DNA of 64,000 nucleotides from Trichocoleus sp. FACHB-40 (GTDB lineage Bacteria; Cyanobacteriota; Cyanobacteriia; Cyanobacteriales; FACHB-T130): NCBI RefSeq assembly GCF_014695915.1, contig NZ_JACJPF010000103.1, positions 62,001 to 126,000 of the forward strand, read 5' to 3'. Shown piece by piece: positions 15,547 to 24,068 of this stretch (position 1 is its first letter; each line of letters starts with the position of its first letter). The notes under the pieces were generated by a model. It saw only the letters and a program-made list of their open reading frames with translations, ran no database searches and was not told where the DNA came from. The position numbers and the translations under genes were made by a program.

Positions 15547-18240
15547 ATGAGAATTCTAAAAATCCAGACATTACGGGGCCCAAACTACTGGAGCATTCGA
15601 CGCCACAAACTGGTAGTCATGCGCCTAGACTTAGAAGAGCTGGCAGAGTTGCCCTCCAATGAAATTCCAGGCTTCTACGAGGGATTAGTTCAGGCACTGC
15701 CGAGTCTGGTAGAACACTTCTGTTCCCCTGGTTGCCGAGGTGGCTTCTTAAGCAGAGTTCAGGAAGGCACGATGATGGGACACATCATTGAACACGTCGC
15801 CTTAGAACTACAAGAACTCGCGGGGATGAAAGTCGGCTTTGGGCGTACCCGCGAAACCGCCACCCCAGGCACTTACCAGGTAGTCATCGAGTATTTTGAT
15901 GAACAAGCGGGTCGCTATGCCGCCAGAGCAGCAGTGCGACTATGCCAGAGTATTGTAGACACAGGCAGCTATCCCACCGCGGAATTACAGCAGGATCTCA
16001 AAGACTTGAGAGACTTGGCGCGCGATGCCGCCCTCGGCCCCAGCACCGAAACCATCGTCAAAGAAGCAGAAGCGCGGGGTATTCCCTGGATGTCTTTAAG
16101 CGCCCGTTCTATGGTTCAGCTGGGCTATGGCATTTACCAGAAGCGAATGCAAGCAACGCTCAGCAATTACTCCGGTATTTTAGGGGTAGAGCTTGCCTGC
16201 GACAAGGAAGGCACCAAAAAAATCCTACACGAAGCTGGGGTGCCAGTACCGCGTGGCACAGTAATTAGCTACCTAGATGAACTTGAACAATCCATAGAAG
16301 ACGTTGGTGGCTACCCAATTGTGATCAAGCCCCTGGACGGCAATCACGGACGAGGTATCACCATCAACATCAACGACTGGCAACTGGCACAGGAAGCCTA
16401 CGATGCTGCCAGTGCTGCCTCCAAAACCCGATCCGTAATCGTGGAACGCTTCTATAACGGGCGGGATCACCGGGTGCTAGTAATAAATGGCAAAATGGTG
16501 GCGCTAGCGGAACGAGTCCCCGCCCACGTTGTGGGAGATGGCAAGTCCACAATTGAGCAACTGATAGAAGAAACCAATCGCGACCCGAACCGCGGGGAGG
16601 GACACGATAACGTCCTCACCAAAATAGAAGTAGATCGCACATCTTGGCAACTTTTGCAACGGCAGGGATACACCCTAGAGACTGTGCTAACTAAAGGTGA
16701 GATTTGTTATCTGCGGGCAACAGCCAACCTCAGCACCGGAGGCATTGCTGTTGACCGTACTGACGAGGTGCATCCAGAAAATATCTGGCTTTTTGAACGA
16801 ATAGCTAAGATTATCGGTCTGGATATTGCTGGAATTGACGTGGTGACAAATGATATCAGCAAACCACTCAGAGAAATGGATGGCGTGATTGTTGAGGTAA
16901 ACGCCGCCCCTGGATTCCGGATGCACGTCTGTCCCAGTCAGGGTTTACCGCGAAATGTCGCAGCACCAGTGCTAGATATGCTGTTCCCGCAAGGGTCTGC
17001 CAGCCGCGTTCCCATTGTTTCCATCACTGGAACTAACGGCAAAACCACCACTACGCGCCTGATTGCCCATATCTTTAAGCAGACAGGTAAAACCATTGGC
17101 TACACAACGACCGATGGCACCTACATTGGTGATTACATGGCGGAACCAGGAGATAACACTGGCCCGCAAAGCGCCAATTTGATTCTTTCAGATCCTACGG
17201 TAGAGGTGGCGGTGCTGGAAACTGCACGCGGCGGTATTCTTCGGTCTGGGTTGGCTTTCACCACTTGCGATGTGGGCGTAGTTTTAAACGTCGCCGCAGA
17301 TCACCTGGGAATTGGCGATATTGAAACCATACATGATATGGCTCATCTCAAGAGTGTGGTAGCCGAAGCGGTTGCGCCAGAAGGCTATGCGGTACTCAAT
17401 GCAGACGATCCTCTAGTGGCGGCGATGGCAAGGCGCGTGAAAGGGCAAATAGCTTATTTCACCATGAACCCGGAGAATGAGCTGGTGCAGAGCCATACGC
17501 GCAAAGGCGGCTTGGCAGCAGCTTATGAGAATGGCTATCTGTCAATTTTAAAGGCAGATTGGACGCTGCGAATTGAGCAGGCGGTGAATGTGCCATTGAC
17601 AATGGGTGGGTTGGCACCTTTCCAAATTGCGAATGCGCTGGCGGCGAGTCTGGCGGCGTTTGCTCAAGGGGTGAAAATTGAGGAGATTCGTCAGGGCTTA
17701 AGTACGTTCCGGGCTTCGGCTTCTCAGACACCGGGGCGGATGAATATGTTCAATCTGGGCAAATATAATGCTCTGATAGATTATGCTCACAATGCAGCTT
17801 CTTACGAGGCGTTGGGCGGTTTTGTCCGCAATTGGCCTGGGGTAAGAATTGGGGTTGTGGGCGGCCCTGGCGATCGCCGTGACGAAGATTTTGTGACGCT
17901 GGGTAAACTCTCTAGCCTAATGTTCGATCGCATTATCGTTAAGGAAGACGATGATACGCGGGGACGCGATCGCGGTAATGCCTCTGAGTTAATTTCTCAA
18001 GGGATATCCCAAGAAAAGCCAGATGCTCAGTATGAAACTATCCTTGATGAGACGACAGCGATTAACACCGCTCTCGACCAAGCCCCAGAAGGCAGCTTGG
18101 TGGTGATTTTACCAGAAAGCGTCACTCGCGCAATTAGCTTAATTGAGGCGCGTCGCCCAGTCGGGGAAAACATCGACAATAACACTATCCCAGTGGAGAA
18201 CAAAGATAGTGTGAAGTCTTCTGTAGTACAGAAGCTATAA
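15547..18240 (+). CDS. cphA: Cyanophycin synthetase
   Basis: 897 residues from ATG 15547, which gives the canonical MRILKIQTLRGPNYWSIRRHKL start; an upstream TTG at 15484 lies in the leader and is rejected. CphA polymerises Asp and Arg into multi-L-arginyl-poly-L-aspartate. Three parts are visible: an N-terminal domain (1-160), an ATP-grasp domain (about 165-480, with GGYPIVIKPLDGNHGRGI and the DIAGIDVVT/VEVNAAPGFRMHV motifs) that adds Asp, and a Mur-ligase-like domain (about 490-870, P-loop GTNGKTTTTRL near 495, then ETARGGILRSGLAF, VLNVAADHLGIGDI and DYAHNAASYEAL) that adds Arg. The short C-terminal tail after EARRPVGENID is unconserved. A bidirectional hairpin follows the stop. Confidence 0.97.
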   Translation: MRILKIQTLRGPNYWSIRRHKLVVMRLDLEELAELPSNEIPGFYEGLVQALPSLVEHFCSPGCRGGFLSRVQEGTMMGHIIEHVALELQELAGMKVGFGRTRETATPGTYQVVIEYFDEQAGRYAARAAVRLCQSIVDTGSYPTAELQQDLKDLRDLARDAALGPSTETIVKEAEARGIPWMSLSARSMVQLGYGIYQKRMQATLSNYSGILGVELACDKEGTKKILHEAGVPVPRGTVISYLDELEQSIEDVGGYPIVIKPLDGNHGRGITININDWQLAQEAYDAASAASKTRSVIVERFYNGRDHRVLVINGKMVALAERVPAHVVGDGKSTIEQLIEETNRDPNRGEGHDNVLTKIEVDRTSWQLLQRQGYTLETVLTKGEICYLRATANLSTGGIAVDRTDEVHPENIWLFERIAKIIGLDIAGIDVVTNDISKPLREMDGVIVEVNAAPGFRMHVCPSQGLPRNVAAPVLDMLFPQGSASRVPIVSITGTNGKTTTTRLIAHIFKQTGKTIGYTTTDGTYIGDYMAEPGDNTGPQSANLILSDPTVEVAVLETARGGILRSGLAFTTCDVGVVLNVAADHLGIGDIETIHDMAHLKSVVAEAVAPEGYAVLNADDPLVAAMARRVKGQIAYFTMNPENELVQSHTRKGGLAAAYENGYLSILKADWTLRIEQAVNVPLTMGGLAPFQIANALAASLAAFAQGVKIEEIRQGLSTFRASASQTPGRMNMFNLGKYNALIDYAHNAASYEALGGFVRNWPGVRIGVVGGPGDRRDEDFVTLGKLSSLMFDRIIVKEDDDTRGRDRGNASELISQGISQEKPDAQYETILDETTAINTALDQAPEGSLVVILPESVTRAISLIEARRPVGENIDNNTIPVENKDSVKSSVVQKL

Positions 18241-18290
18241 AAAGGTAAAAGGCAAAAAGTGAGGAATTCTTCCTTTTGCCTTTTGCCTTT
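18241..18290. terminator. Bidirectional hairpin between cphA and tatA
   Basis: AAAGGCAAAA and TTTTGCCTTT flank a short loop directly after the cphA stop, with T-runs on both strands. It is well placed to terminate the convergent cphA and tatA transcripts. Confidence 0.6.
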
Positions 18291-18465
18291 ATTTATTATC
18301 TTGATTTTCCTGGGATGGTTCCTCGCCTTCGCGATTCATTTCATCCTTAAAGCCACGCAAGGTTTTCCCTAGCGCGCTACCTAATTCTGGAATCTTCTTG
18401 GGGCCAAAGATTAAAATAGCAGCGATCGCTACCACACCCACTTCCGGCCATCCTAAACCAAACAT
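18289..18465 (-). CDS. tatA: Twin-arginine translocase subunit TatA
   Basis: 58 residues: MFGLGWPEVGVVAIAAILIF, then GPKKIPELGSALGKTLRGFKDEM and an acidic tail. This is the TatA/E plan of a short N-terminal membrane helix, the FGP hinge, an amphipathic helix and a charged C-terminus. TatA oligomers form the conduit for folded proteins with RR signal peptides. A GGAG ribosome-binding site precedes the ATG. No tatC is nearby. A decayed copy of its first 14 codons lies at 20144-20187, showing that this gene was part of a duplicated kinase-tatA unit. Confidence 0.9.
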   Translation of the reverse strand: MFGLGWPEVGVVAIAAILIFGPKKIPELGSALGKTLRGFKDEMNREGEEPSQENQDNK

Positions 18466-18496
18466 ATCACTCTCCTGTAAAACATCTTCATTTAAC

Positions 18497-18739
18497 TAGG
18501 ACTTACGCACTGAGGGTTTCAAACCTCGATCCCCCCGCCTGCGGCGACCCCCTTAATAAGGGGGATAGGGACATCTATCCCCCTTTAAGCCCCCCTTAAA
18601 AAGGGGGGCTGATCTCTTAGCCCCCTTAAAAAGGGCGGTTAGGGGCATCTCTTCGCCCGTTAGCCCCTTAATAAGGGGGCTGGGGGCATCTCTTAGCCCC
18701 CCTTAATAAGGGGGGTTGGGGGGATCTCTTCGTGTCCTA
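18497..18739. repeat. Array of CCCCCTTAATAAGGGGG palindromes
   Basis: Five successive palindromes of the type CCCCCTTAA(T/A)AAGGGGG, linked by GGGCATCTCTTAG-like spacers and bounded by GATC. TAGGAC and GTCCTA form short outer inverted repeats. It fills the 292-bp spacer upstream of tatA and is a non-coding, MITE-like array that could form several hairpins. Confidence 0.8.
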
Positions 18740-18757
18740 TCAACTCTCGCTACGAGG

Positions 18758-20089
18758 TCATTTCCTGACATTGATTGGTAATCCTAACCAATCGCTCAGT
18801 TCATAAGCCAGCCAGTCGAGTTCCGGTTCAGAAATGATACCGTTACCGCCAAGCTCATATTTTTGCGTACCTACCCAAATAATAATCTTCTGCCTAACTT
18901 GGTCTACATATTTCACTTCCAACTTATTGATATCTTGTTTCGATGCCGAACTGGGATATTTAAACTTTATTCCAAATATCTCATAAATTAGGGAAATTTG
19001 TCGCTGATCGAGCCGCAACCTGACTCGGCGAAACAATGCAAACAAAGTCCTCCACAAAGGTAGTATCAGCACCAAAAAGAAAAATTGGCTCATCCAAGGG
19101 ATAGAGGCAGAAAAGGCAGAAAACAGAACTACAGCCACAAAAAGGTCAACACAGTACAAGAATACCAAATTAAACTTAAATCCCTCTGGATGGAGGAGAA
19201 TTTCTAAATAATCATTGTCTTTTTTCAAAGAAACTTTGCTACCCGTTGGTTTACTAACAACTAAAGGAGCGATTTCTGGTTCTTCCGGCGGCTTTTCGAG
19301 CGTTTGCAGTGCAACGGGCGCAGAAGCTAAGCGGCGGTCTAAACTGGGTTCTATCATCCACCGCAACCATCTGCTAAATGCTGGGCTAGGATTGCACGCT
19401 TTCTCAAATTGAATGCGTCCATCCTTGTGCGGTAAATCTGCGGGATGAGTTCCCGTCACCAAAGTAATTAAAGTTGCGCCTAAGCTGTAAAGATCGGATG
19501 ATGGAACTGCGCGATCGCCAAATTGTTCTGGCGGCATATAGCCATAAGTTCCCACCACTGTAATTGTTCCGCCTTCCTTGGCGGCGAGAGTCTGCACCGA
19601 ACCGAAATCAACTAAGTAGACTTTGCCAACACTATTACCAGAACGATTTGTTAATAAAATATTGCTAGGTTTAATATCCCGGTGGATGACGGGAGGCTGA
19701 CGGCCATGCAGGTAAATTAAAATTTTTAAAAGGTCTTTGGCTAGTTGCTTTACTTCGTCTTCGCTGAAAGTACGTCCAGCTTTAAGATGTTCTTCTAAAG
19801 ATTTCCCATCTACATAAGTTTGTACGAGAGCAAATCCTTTACCTGTGGGTAAATCTAGCTCAAAAAAGTCGAGATAGCGGGGAATAGAAGTATGGGAGAT
19901 AGTTTTTAAAGTTTCCGCTTCCCGTTGAAATAACTTAAGATCCTCCCAATCAAAATCGTTGCTAAAAGATAATAGCTTGACTACAACTAATTCTTGAGTT
20001 TGGTTGTCACGCGCTAACAGCGTTCTTCGTCCAGCACGTTTACCTAGCTGCTGTTCGATTTGGTAGCGACCTAATAGTTCACCCTTCAT
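18758..20089 (-). CDS. Membrane Ser/Thr protein kinase, copy A
   Basis: 443 residues from ATG 20089 (MKGELLGRYQIEQQLG), which aligns with the start of copy B; a start at 20173 would read through the tatA remnant and is rejected. The kinase domain spans 1-270: nucleotide loop LGKRAGRRTLLA (not a standard GxGxxG), VVVKLL lysine, HRDIKPSNILL catalytic loop near 135, VDFGSV in place of DFG, and GTYGYMPPEQF activation segment. A linker (LEKPPEEPEIAPLVV) leads to two hydrophobic helices (about 310-365) and a C-terminal domain ending DWLAYELSDWLGLPI that is shared with copy B. It is predicted to be inner- or thylakoid-membrane bound with cytoplasmic kinase and tail domains. The substrate is unknown. 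Confidence 0.9.
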   Translation of the reverse strand: MKGELLGRYQIEQQLGKRAGRRTLLARDNQTQELVVVKLLSFSNDFDWEDLKLFQREAETLKTISHTSIPRYLDFFELDLPTGKGFALVQTYVDGKSLEEHLKAGRTFSEDEVKQLAKDLLKILIYLHGRQPPVIHRDIKPSNILLTNRSGNSVGKVYLVDFGSVQTLAAKEGGTITVVGTYGYMPPEQFGDRAVPSSDLYSLGATLITLVTGTHPADLPHKDGRIQFEKACNPSPAFSRWLRWMIEPSLDRRLASAPVALQTLEKPPEEPEIAPLVVSKPTGSKVSLKKDNDYLEILLHPEGFKFNLVFLYCVDLFVAVVLFSAFSASIPWMSQFFFLVLILPLWRTLFALFRRVRLRLDQRQISLIYEIFGIKFKYPSSASKQDINKLEVKYVDQVRQKIIIWVGTQKYELGGNGIISEPELDWLAYELSDWLGLPINVRK

Positions 20090-20143
20090 ACTTTTACTAT
20101 TTTTGTCATTTTTTGTAACAAGAATGAGATTCGTTGAAAAAGA

Positions 20144-20187
20144 GCGATCGCTATTACACTCACTTCCGTCCATCCTAAACCAAACAT
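20144..20187 (-). pseudogene. Remnant of tatA 5' end
   Basis: Reading back from ATG 20187 gives MFGLGWTEVSVIAIA, matching intact TatA MFGLGWPEVGVVAIA, and the GGAGA ribosome-binding site is also kept. Homology stops after the GCGATCGC site at 20144. The reading frame continues into unrelated sequence and ends at the start of kinase A. Confidence 0.85.
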
Positions 20188-20227
20188 ACCAGTCTCCGAT
20201 AAACTATCCATGCCCAAATATAGGAGA

Positions 20228-21649
20228 CTAGCTATCAGATGGAAGAACCTGCTCGTTTTTAATGGGTCGTATAATTGGCAATTTCAACCAATCACTCAGT
20301 TCATGAGCGAGCCAGTTGAGTTCCGGTTCAGTCATCACCTCATCAGTAACCAACTCATATTTCTGCGTTCCCGCCCAAATAATAACGCGGGGGCTGACCT
20401 CAACTTCTCTGCCCCTATGGCCTGTTGCCAAATATTTTCTGGTGTGTTCCAGCATAGTGATGTCTTGTCTTTGTGCTGGCTTAGGAAAATTGAATTTAAA
20501 TCCAAATATTTCATAGGTTAAGCTAATTTGCTGCGGATCGATACTTAGCCGAACACGTCCAAACAACCCAAAGAGAATCTGCCATACCATGTGAATGCCT
20601 TGGTACCAAAAAGGTAGAGAGAATAACACCATGAAGAAGTTAATACCGGAAGCTGTAAAGAAGAAGGAACTTGTCCAAATTAATATGAAAGAATTCCAAG
20701 CTATCGCAAAAAAGCACAGCTTTAGAATATTAGAATTCAACCCCGCTGGAGGGATGAGAATTTCTAGAGAATCTGCTTTTTCAGTCACGGAAATTTTGCT
20801 ACCAGCGGGTTTCCTCACAGTTACAGGAGCAATGTCTGGTTCCTGCGGCTGCATGAGAGCTTGCAGTGCTTCCTTAGCAGAAGCCAAGCGTCGATTCAGG
20901 TTGGGGTGAGTCATCCGCTTTAACCAATTGATTAAAGAAGGACTGAGATTAACAGTTTTTTCAAATTCAATTTGTAAATCATCGGTTTGCGGTAAATCGG
21001 CAGGATGCTGACCCGTTGCTAGATATATTAAAGTTGCACTTAAACTATACAAGTCGGATGCGGGAACTGCACGTCCACCAAATTGTTCTGGCGGCATATA
21101 GCCATAAGTTCCCACTACTGTAATAGTCCCGCCTTCCTTGGCGGCGAGAGTCTGCACCGAACCAAAATCAACTAAGTAGACTTCACCAACGCTATTACCA
21201 GAACGATTGGTTAATAAAATATTGCTGGGTTTAATATCGCGGTGGATTACTGCTGGTTGACGGCTATGTAAATAATTGAGAATTTCTAAAATTGCTGTGG
21301 CAATTTCCTTGATATCTGCTTCGCTAAAAGTTCGTCCTCCTTTGAGATGTTCTTCTAAAGATTTCCCTTCTACATAAGTTTGAACGAGGGCAAATCCTTT
21401 GTATGCTGATGAATTTAGCTCGAAATAATCTAAGTAGCGCGGAATAGCCGGATGCGTTAAAGATTTTAAAGTTTCCGCTTCTCGTTCAAATAACTTAAGC
21501 TCCTCCCACTCAAAATCGCTGCTAAAAGACAATAGCTTGACTACGACTAATTCTTGAGTTTGGTTGTCACGCGCTAACAGTGTGCGTCTTCCAGCACGTT
21601 TACCTAGCTGCTGTTCGATTTGGTAGCGACCTAATACTTCACCCTTCAT
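20228..21649 (-). CDS. Membrane Ser/Thr protein kinase, copy B
   Basis: 473 residues. It has the same plan as copy A: kinase domain 1-270 with LGKRAGRRTLLARDNQTQEL, VVVKLLSF, HRDIKPSNILLTNRSGNSVG, VDFGSVQTLAAKEGG and GTYGYMPPEQFGGRA; a Pro-rich linker; hydrophobic helices around 320-375; and a C-terminal domain with KVIIWAGTQKYEL-type and ELNWLAHELSDWL motifs. Long stretches in the N-terminal and catalytic regions are almost identical to copy A at DNA level, while the linker and membrane segments have diverged, as expected of an old tandem duplication with continued exchange. It is divergent from pcyA across a 127-bp spacer. The signal and substrate are unknown. Confidence 0.9.
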   Translation of the reverse strand: MKGEVLGRYQIEQQLGKRAGRRTLLARDNQTQELVVVKLLSFSSDFEWEELKLFEREAETLKSLTHPAIPRYLDYFELNSSAYKGFALVQTYVEGKSLEEHLKGGRTFSEADIKEIATAILEILNYLHSRQPAVIHRDIKPSNILLTNRSGNSVGEVYLVDFGSVQTLAAKEGGTITVVGTYGYMPPEQFGGRAVPASDLYSLSATLIYLATGQHPADLPQTDDLQIEFEKTVNLSPSLINWLKRMTHPNLNRRLASAKEALQALMQPQEPDIAPVTVRKPAGSKISVTEKADSLEILIPPAGLNSNILKLCFFAIAWNSFILIWTSSFFFTASGINFFMVLFSLPFWYQGIHMVWQILFGLFGRVRLSIDPQQISLTYEIFGFKFNFPKPAQRQDITMLEHTRKYLATGHRGREVEVSPRVIIWAGTQKYELVTDEVMTEPELNWLAHELSDWLKLPIIRPIKNEQVLPSDS

Positions 21650-21776
21650 ATTTTTACTGCTGTCACTGGCATATATAGGCTGTTATAGCTTTTTTTGTCC
21701 CTGACAAGCTGATATTCTTAACCTACCCGTGTCTGCTGCTGGATTATCGTAGTTAAGAGAAAGCAAATTTTAAGAA

Positions 21777-22511
21777 ATGTTAGAAACTTCAAAGTCTTCC
21801 CTACGCGAACAACAACACCCTCTAATTCGCCAACTGGCTGACACTATTGAAGCAGTTTGGCACAAACACCTCGATCTTTCACCTTACCAACTACCAGCTG
21901 AGTTGGGTTATGTGGAAGGAAGATTAGAGGGAGAAAAGCTGACGATTGAAAATCGCTGCTACCAGTCGCCGCAATTTCGCAAAATGCACCTAGAATTGGC
22001 AAAAGTCGGCACAATGCTGGATATTTTGCATTGCGTGATGTTTCCTCACCCACAATACAATCTGCCGATGTTTGGCTGCGATTTAATCGGTGGTCGGGGA
22101 CAAATTAGCGCAGCGATCGCGGATCTTTCTCCCGTCAGCAGCGATCGCTCATTACCCGAAGAATATACTTTTTCCCTGGGGGGGCTACCCACCCCCAATT
22201 TCTCTCAACCCCGCGAATTACCCGATTGGGGCGATATTTTTTCGGAATTTTGCTTTTTTGTCCGTCCTGGTAGCCCAGAGGAAGAAAATCAGTTTCTCTC
22301 TCGCGTGGAGTCGTTTTTAGAAATTCATTGTCTGAATGCGATCGCAGCCCAGCCAGTAAGTTCTGAAAAACAAGCTGAAATCCTTAACGGGCAGCGCTAC
22401 TACTCTACTAAACAGCAGCAGAATGACAAAACTCGTCGGGTGCTAGAAAAAGCCTTTGGTTTGGAGTGGGCAGAACATTATATGACGACTGTTTTGTTTG
22501 ACAGCGTTTAG
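21777..22511 (+). CDS. pcyA: Phycocyanobilin:ferredoxin oxidoreductase
   Basis: 244 residues, full length for PcyA. The enzyme makes a four-electron ferredoxin-dependent reduction of biliverdin IXalpha to phycocyanobilin, the chromophore of phycobiliproteins and cyanobacterial phytochromes. The catalytic residues known from Synechocystis PcyA (Glu76, His88, Asp105) correspond to Glu73 (MHLELAKVG), His85 (ILHCVMFP) and Asp102 (FGCDLIGG) here. DFxxGLP-like and C-terminal [15 protein letters not shown] motifs agree. The start gives [21 protein letters not shown]. The gene is monocistronic and ends in a strong hairpin at 22526. Confidence 0.96.
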   Translation: MLETSKSSLREQQHPLIRQLADTIEAVWHKHLDLSPYQLPAELGYVEGRLEGEKLTIENRCYQSPQFRKMHLELAKVGTMLDILHCVMFPHPQYNLPMFGCDLIGGRGQISAAIADLSPVSSDRSLPEEYTFSLGGLPTPNFSQPRELPDWGDIFSEFCFFVRPGSPEEENQFLSRVESFLEIHCLNAIAAQPVSSEKQAEILNGQRYYSTKQQQNDKTRRVLEKAFGLEWAEHYMTTVLFDSV

Positions 22512-22525
22512 AAAATGTCTGACGT

Positions 22526-22563
22526 AACAAACTCGCGTCCGCGCAAGCGGATGCAAGTTTGTT
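22526..22563 (+). terminator. Hairpin after pcyA
   Basis: AACAAACTCGCGTCCGC and GCGGATGCAAGTTTGTT pair over 17 positions with two G-U wobbles and a short loop, ending in TTTGTTT. It lies 14 bp beyond the pcyA stop and is a likely terminator. Confidence 0.65.
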
Positions 22564-22579
22564 TCACCGCACCTTTTTA

Positions 22580-22734
22580 AGAGGATGTCCCAAAAGTGTC
22601 AAAAGTTAGTTTGATCCCCCCCAGCCCCCCCTTAAAAAAGGGGGAGAATCAAGTCTTAGTCCCCCTTTTTAAGGGGGATTTAGGGGGATCTCCATCCTCT
22701 AAGCGTCTCGATTATGACTTTTCAGACATCCTCT
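22580..22734. repeat. Nested MITE-like element
   Basis: Outer inverted repeats AGAGGATGTCC...AAAAGT and ACTTTTCAGACATCCTCT bound a 155-bp element. Inside it is a second one (22613-22690) bounded by GATCCCCCC / GGGGGATC and made of CCCCCCTTAAAAAAGGGGG palindromes, of the same family as the array at 18497. No ORF is present. It fills most of the 337-bp spacer. Confidence 0.75.
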
Positions 22735-22848
22735 AAAAATAGCTTTCACGAACCACTCCAGCCAAAAGAAGATGTAGAGGGAATTTGAGAGAAAAAGGGA
22801 TAATTTCCGGGAAATTAGAGTTGGTGGGTAATGCCTACGCTACTAAAT

Positions 22849-23991
22849 CTAAAATGTGACGACGCTGCGGATAGATTCGCCGTGGTGCATTAAATCAAAA
22901 GCATCATTGATGCGTTCAATCGGCATAACATGAGTGATTAAGTCGTCAATGTTGATTTTACCTTCCATGTACCAATCAACAATTTTCGGGACATCTGTAC
23001 GACCTCTAGCACCACCGAAAGCGGAACCTTTCCAAACGCGCCCCGTGACAAGTTGGAAGGGACGAGTGCTGATTTCTTGTCCAGCACCAGCAACGCCAAT
23101 AATAACACTAACTCCCCAACCTTTATGGCAGCATTCTAAAGCTTGGCGCATGATATTCACATTACCAACGCACTCGAAGCTATAATCTGCACCGCCTTTA
23201 GTTAAATCTACCAAGTAAGCAACCAAATCGCCTTCGACTTCTTTGGGATTTACAAAGTGAGTCATGCCGAATTTTTCAGCAAGCGATCGCTTACTCGGAT
23301 TAATATCAACACCCACAATCATATTAGCGCCAACCAGCCGCGCCCCCTGAATCACATTTAAACCAATGCCGCCCAATCCAAACACTACAACATTGGCTCC
23401 CGGTTCTACTTTTGCAGTGTTGATAACTGCGCCAATGCCAGTAGTAACGCCACAACCGATGTAGCAAACTTTATCAAAAGGGGCATCTTCACGGATTTTT
23501 GCAACGGCAATTTCCGGCAATACTGTATAGTTGGCGAAGGTCGATGTCCCCATGTAATGATGTATCATTTGACCATCAATGGAAAAGCGACTCGTGCCAT
23601 CAGGCATTACACCGCGTCCTTGCGTGCTACGAATAGCTTGACATAAATTAGTTTTTCTGCTTAGACAGTATTCGCACTGACGGCATTCTGGAGTGTAGAG
23701 GGGAATTACGCGATCGCCTTCTTTTAAACTACTCACTCCTGCGCCAACTTCTACAACAACGCCAGCGCCCTCATGTCCTAAAATCGCCGGAAACAAACCT
23801 TCAGGATCGTTACCAGAAAGCGTGTAAGCGTCCGTATGACACACCCCACTCGCCTTAATTTCTATCAGCACCTCGCCCGCCTTGGGGCCATCCAGCCGTA
23901 CCGTTTCAATACTTAACGGTTTACCCGCCTCAAATGCTATTGCTGCTTTAACGTCCACGCTCGCGCTCTCCTGTCTAATATCTATAAACAC
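22849..23991 (-). CDS. frmA: S-(hydroxymethyl)glutathione dehydrogenase, class III alcohol dehydrogenase
   Basis: About 380 residues. Zinc-dependent NAD enzyme that oxidises S-hydroxymethylglutathione to S-formylglutathione in formaldehyde detoxification and also reduces S-nitrosoglutathione. [14 protein letters not shown] (catalytic zinc Cys and downstream GHEGAG His) and the four-Cys structural zinc site [15 protein letters not shown] are present. [18 protein letters not shown] is the NAD-binding Rossmann motif with VDINPSK ending its second strand. The first 12 residues before VDVKAAIAF may be extra; GTG/ATG alternatives were not distinguishable. The next enzyme of the pathway, S-formylglutathione hydrolase, is at 50218 in the same window but not linked in an operon. 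Confidence 0.93.
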   Translation of the reverse strand: MFIDIRQESASVDVKAAIAFEAGKPLSIETVRLDGPKAGEVLIEIKASGVCHTDAYTLSGNDPEGLFPAILGHEGAGVVVEVGAGVSSLKEGDRVIPLYTPECRQCEYCLSRKTNLCQAIRSTQGRGVMPDGTSRFSIDGQMIHHYMGTSTFANYTVLPEIAVAKIREDAPFDKVCYIGCGVTTGIGAVINTAKVEPGANVVVFGLGGIGLNVIQGARLVGANMIVGVDINPSKRSLAEKFGMTHFVNPKEVEGDLVAYLVDLTKGGADYSFECVGNVNIMRQALECCHKGWGVSVIIGVAGAGQEISTRPFQLVTGRVWKGSAFGGARGRTDVPKIVDWYMEGKINIDDLITHVMPIERINDAFDLMHHGESIRSVVTF

Positions 23992-24068
23992 AAAGGTAGC
24001 GCTGTCGCGCCGCTTCGCTAACGCAAAGCCTCCCTGCTCATTTGCGATTACCTTAGCTTACCTTTGCC

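Noticed and set aside
20090-20173. N-terminal extension of kinase A (MDGSECNSDRSFSTN...)
   Set aside because: It is antisense or out-of-frame reading of the tatA remnant; the ATG at 20089 aligns with kinase B.
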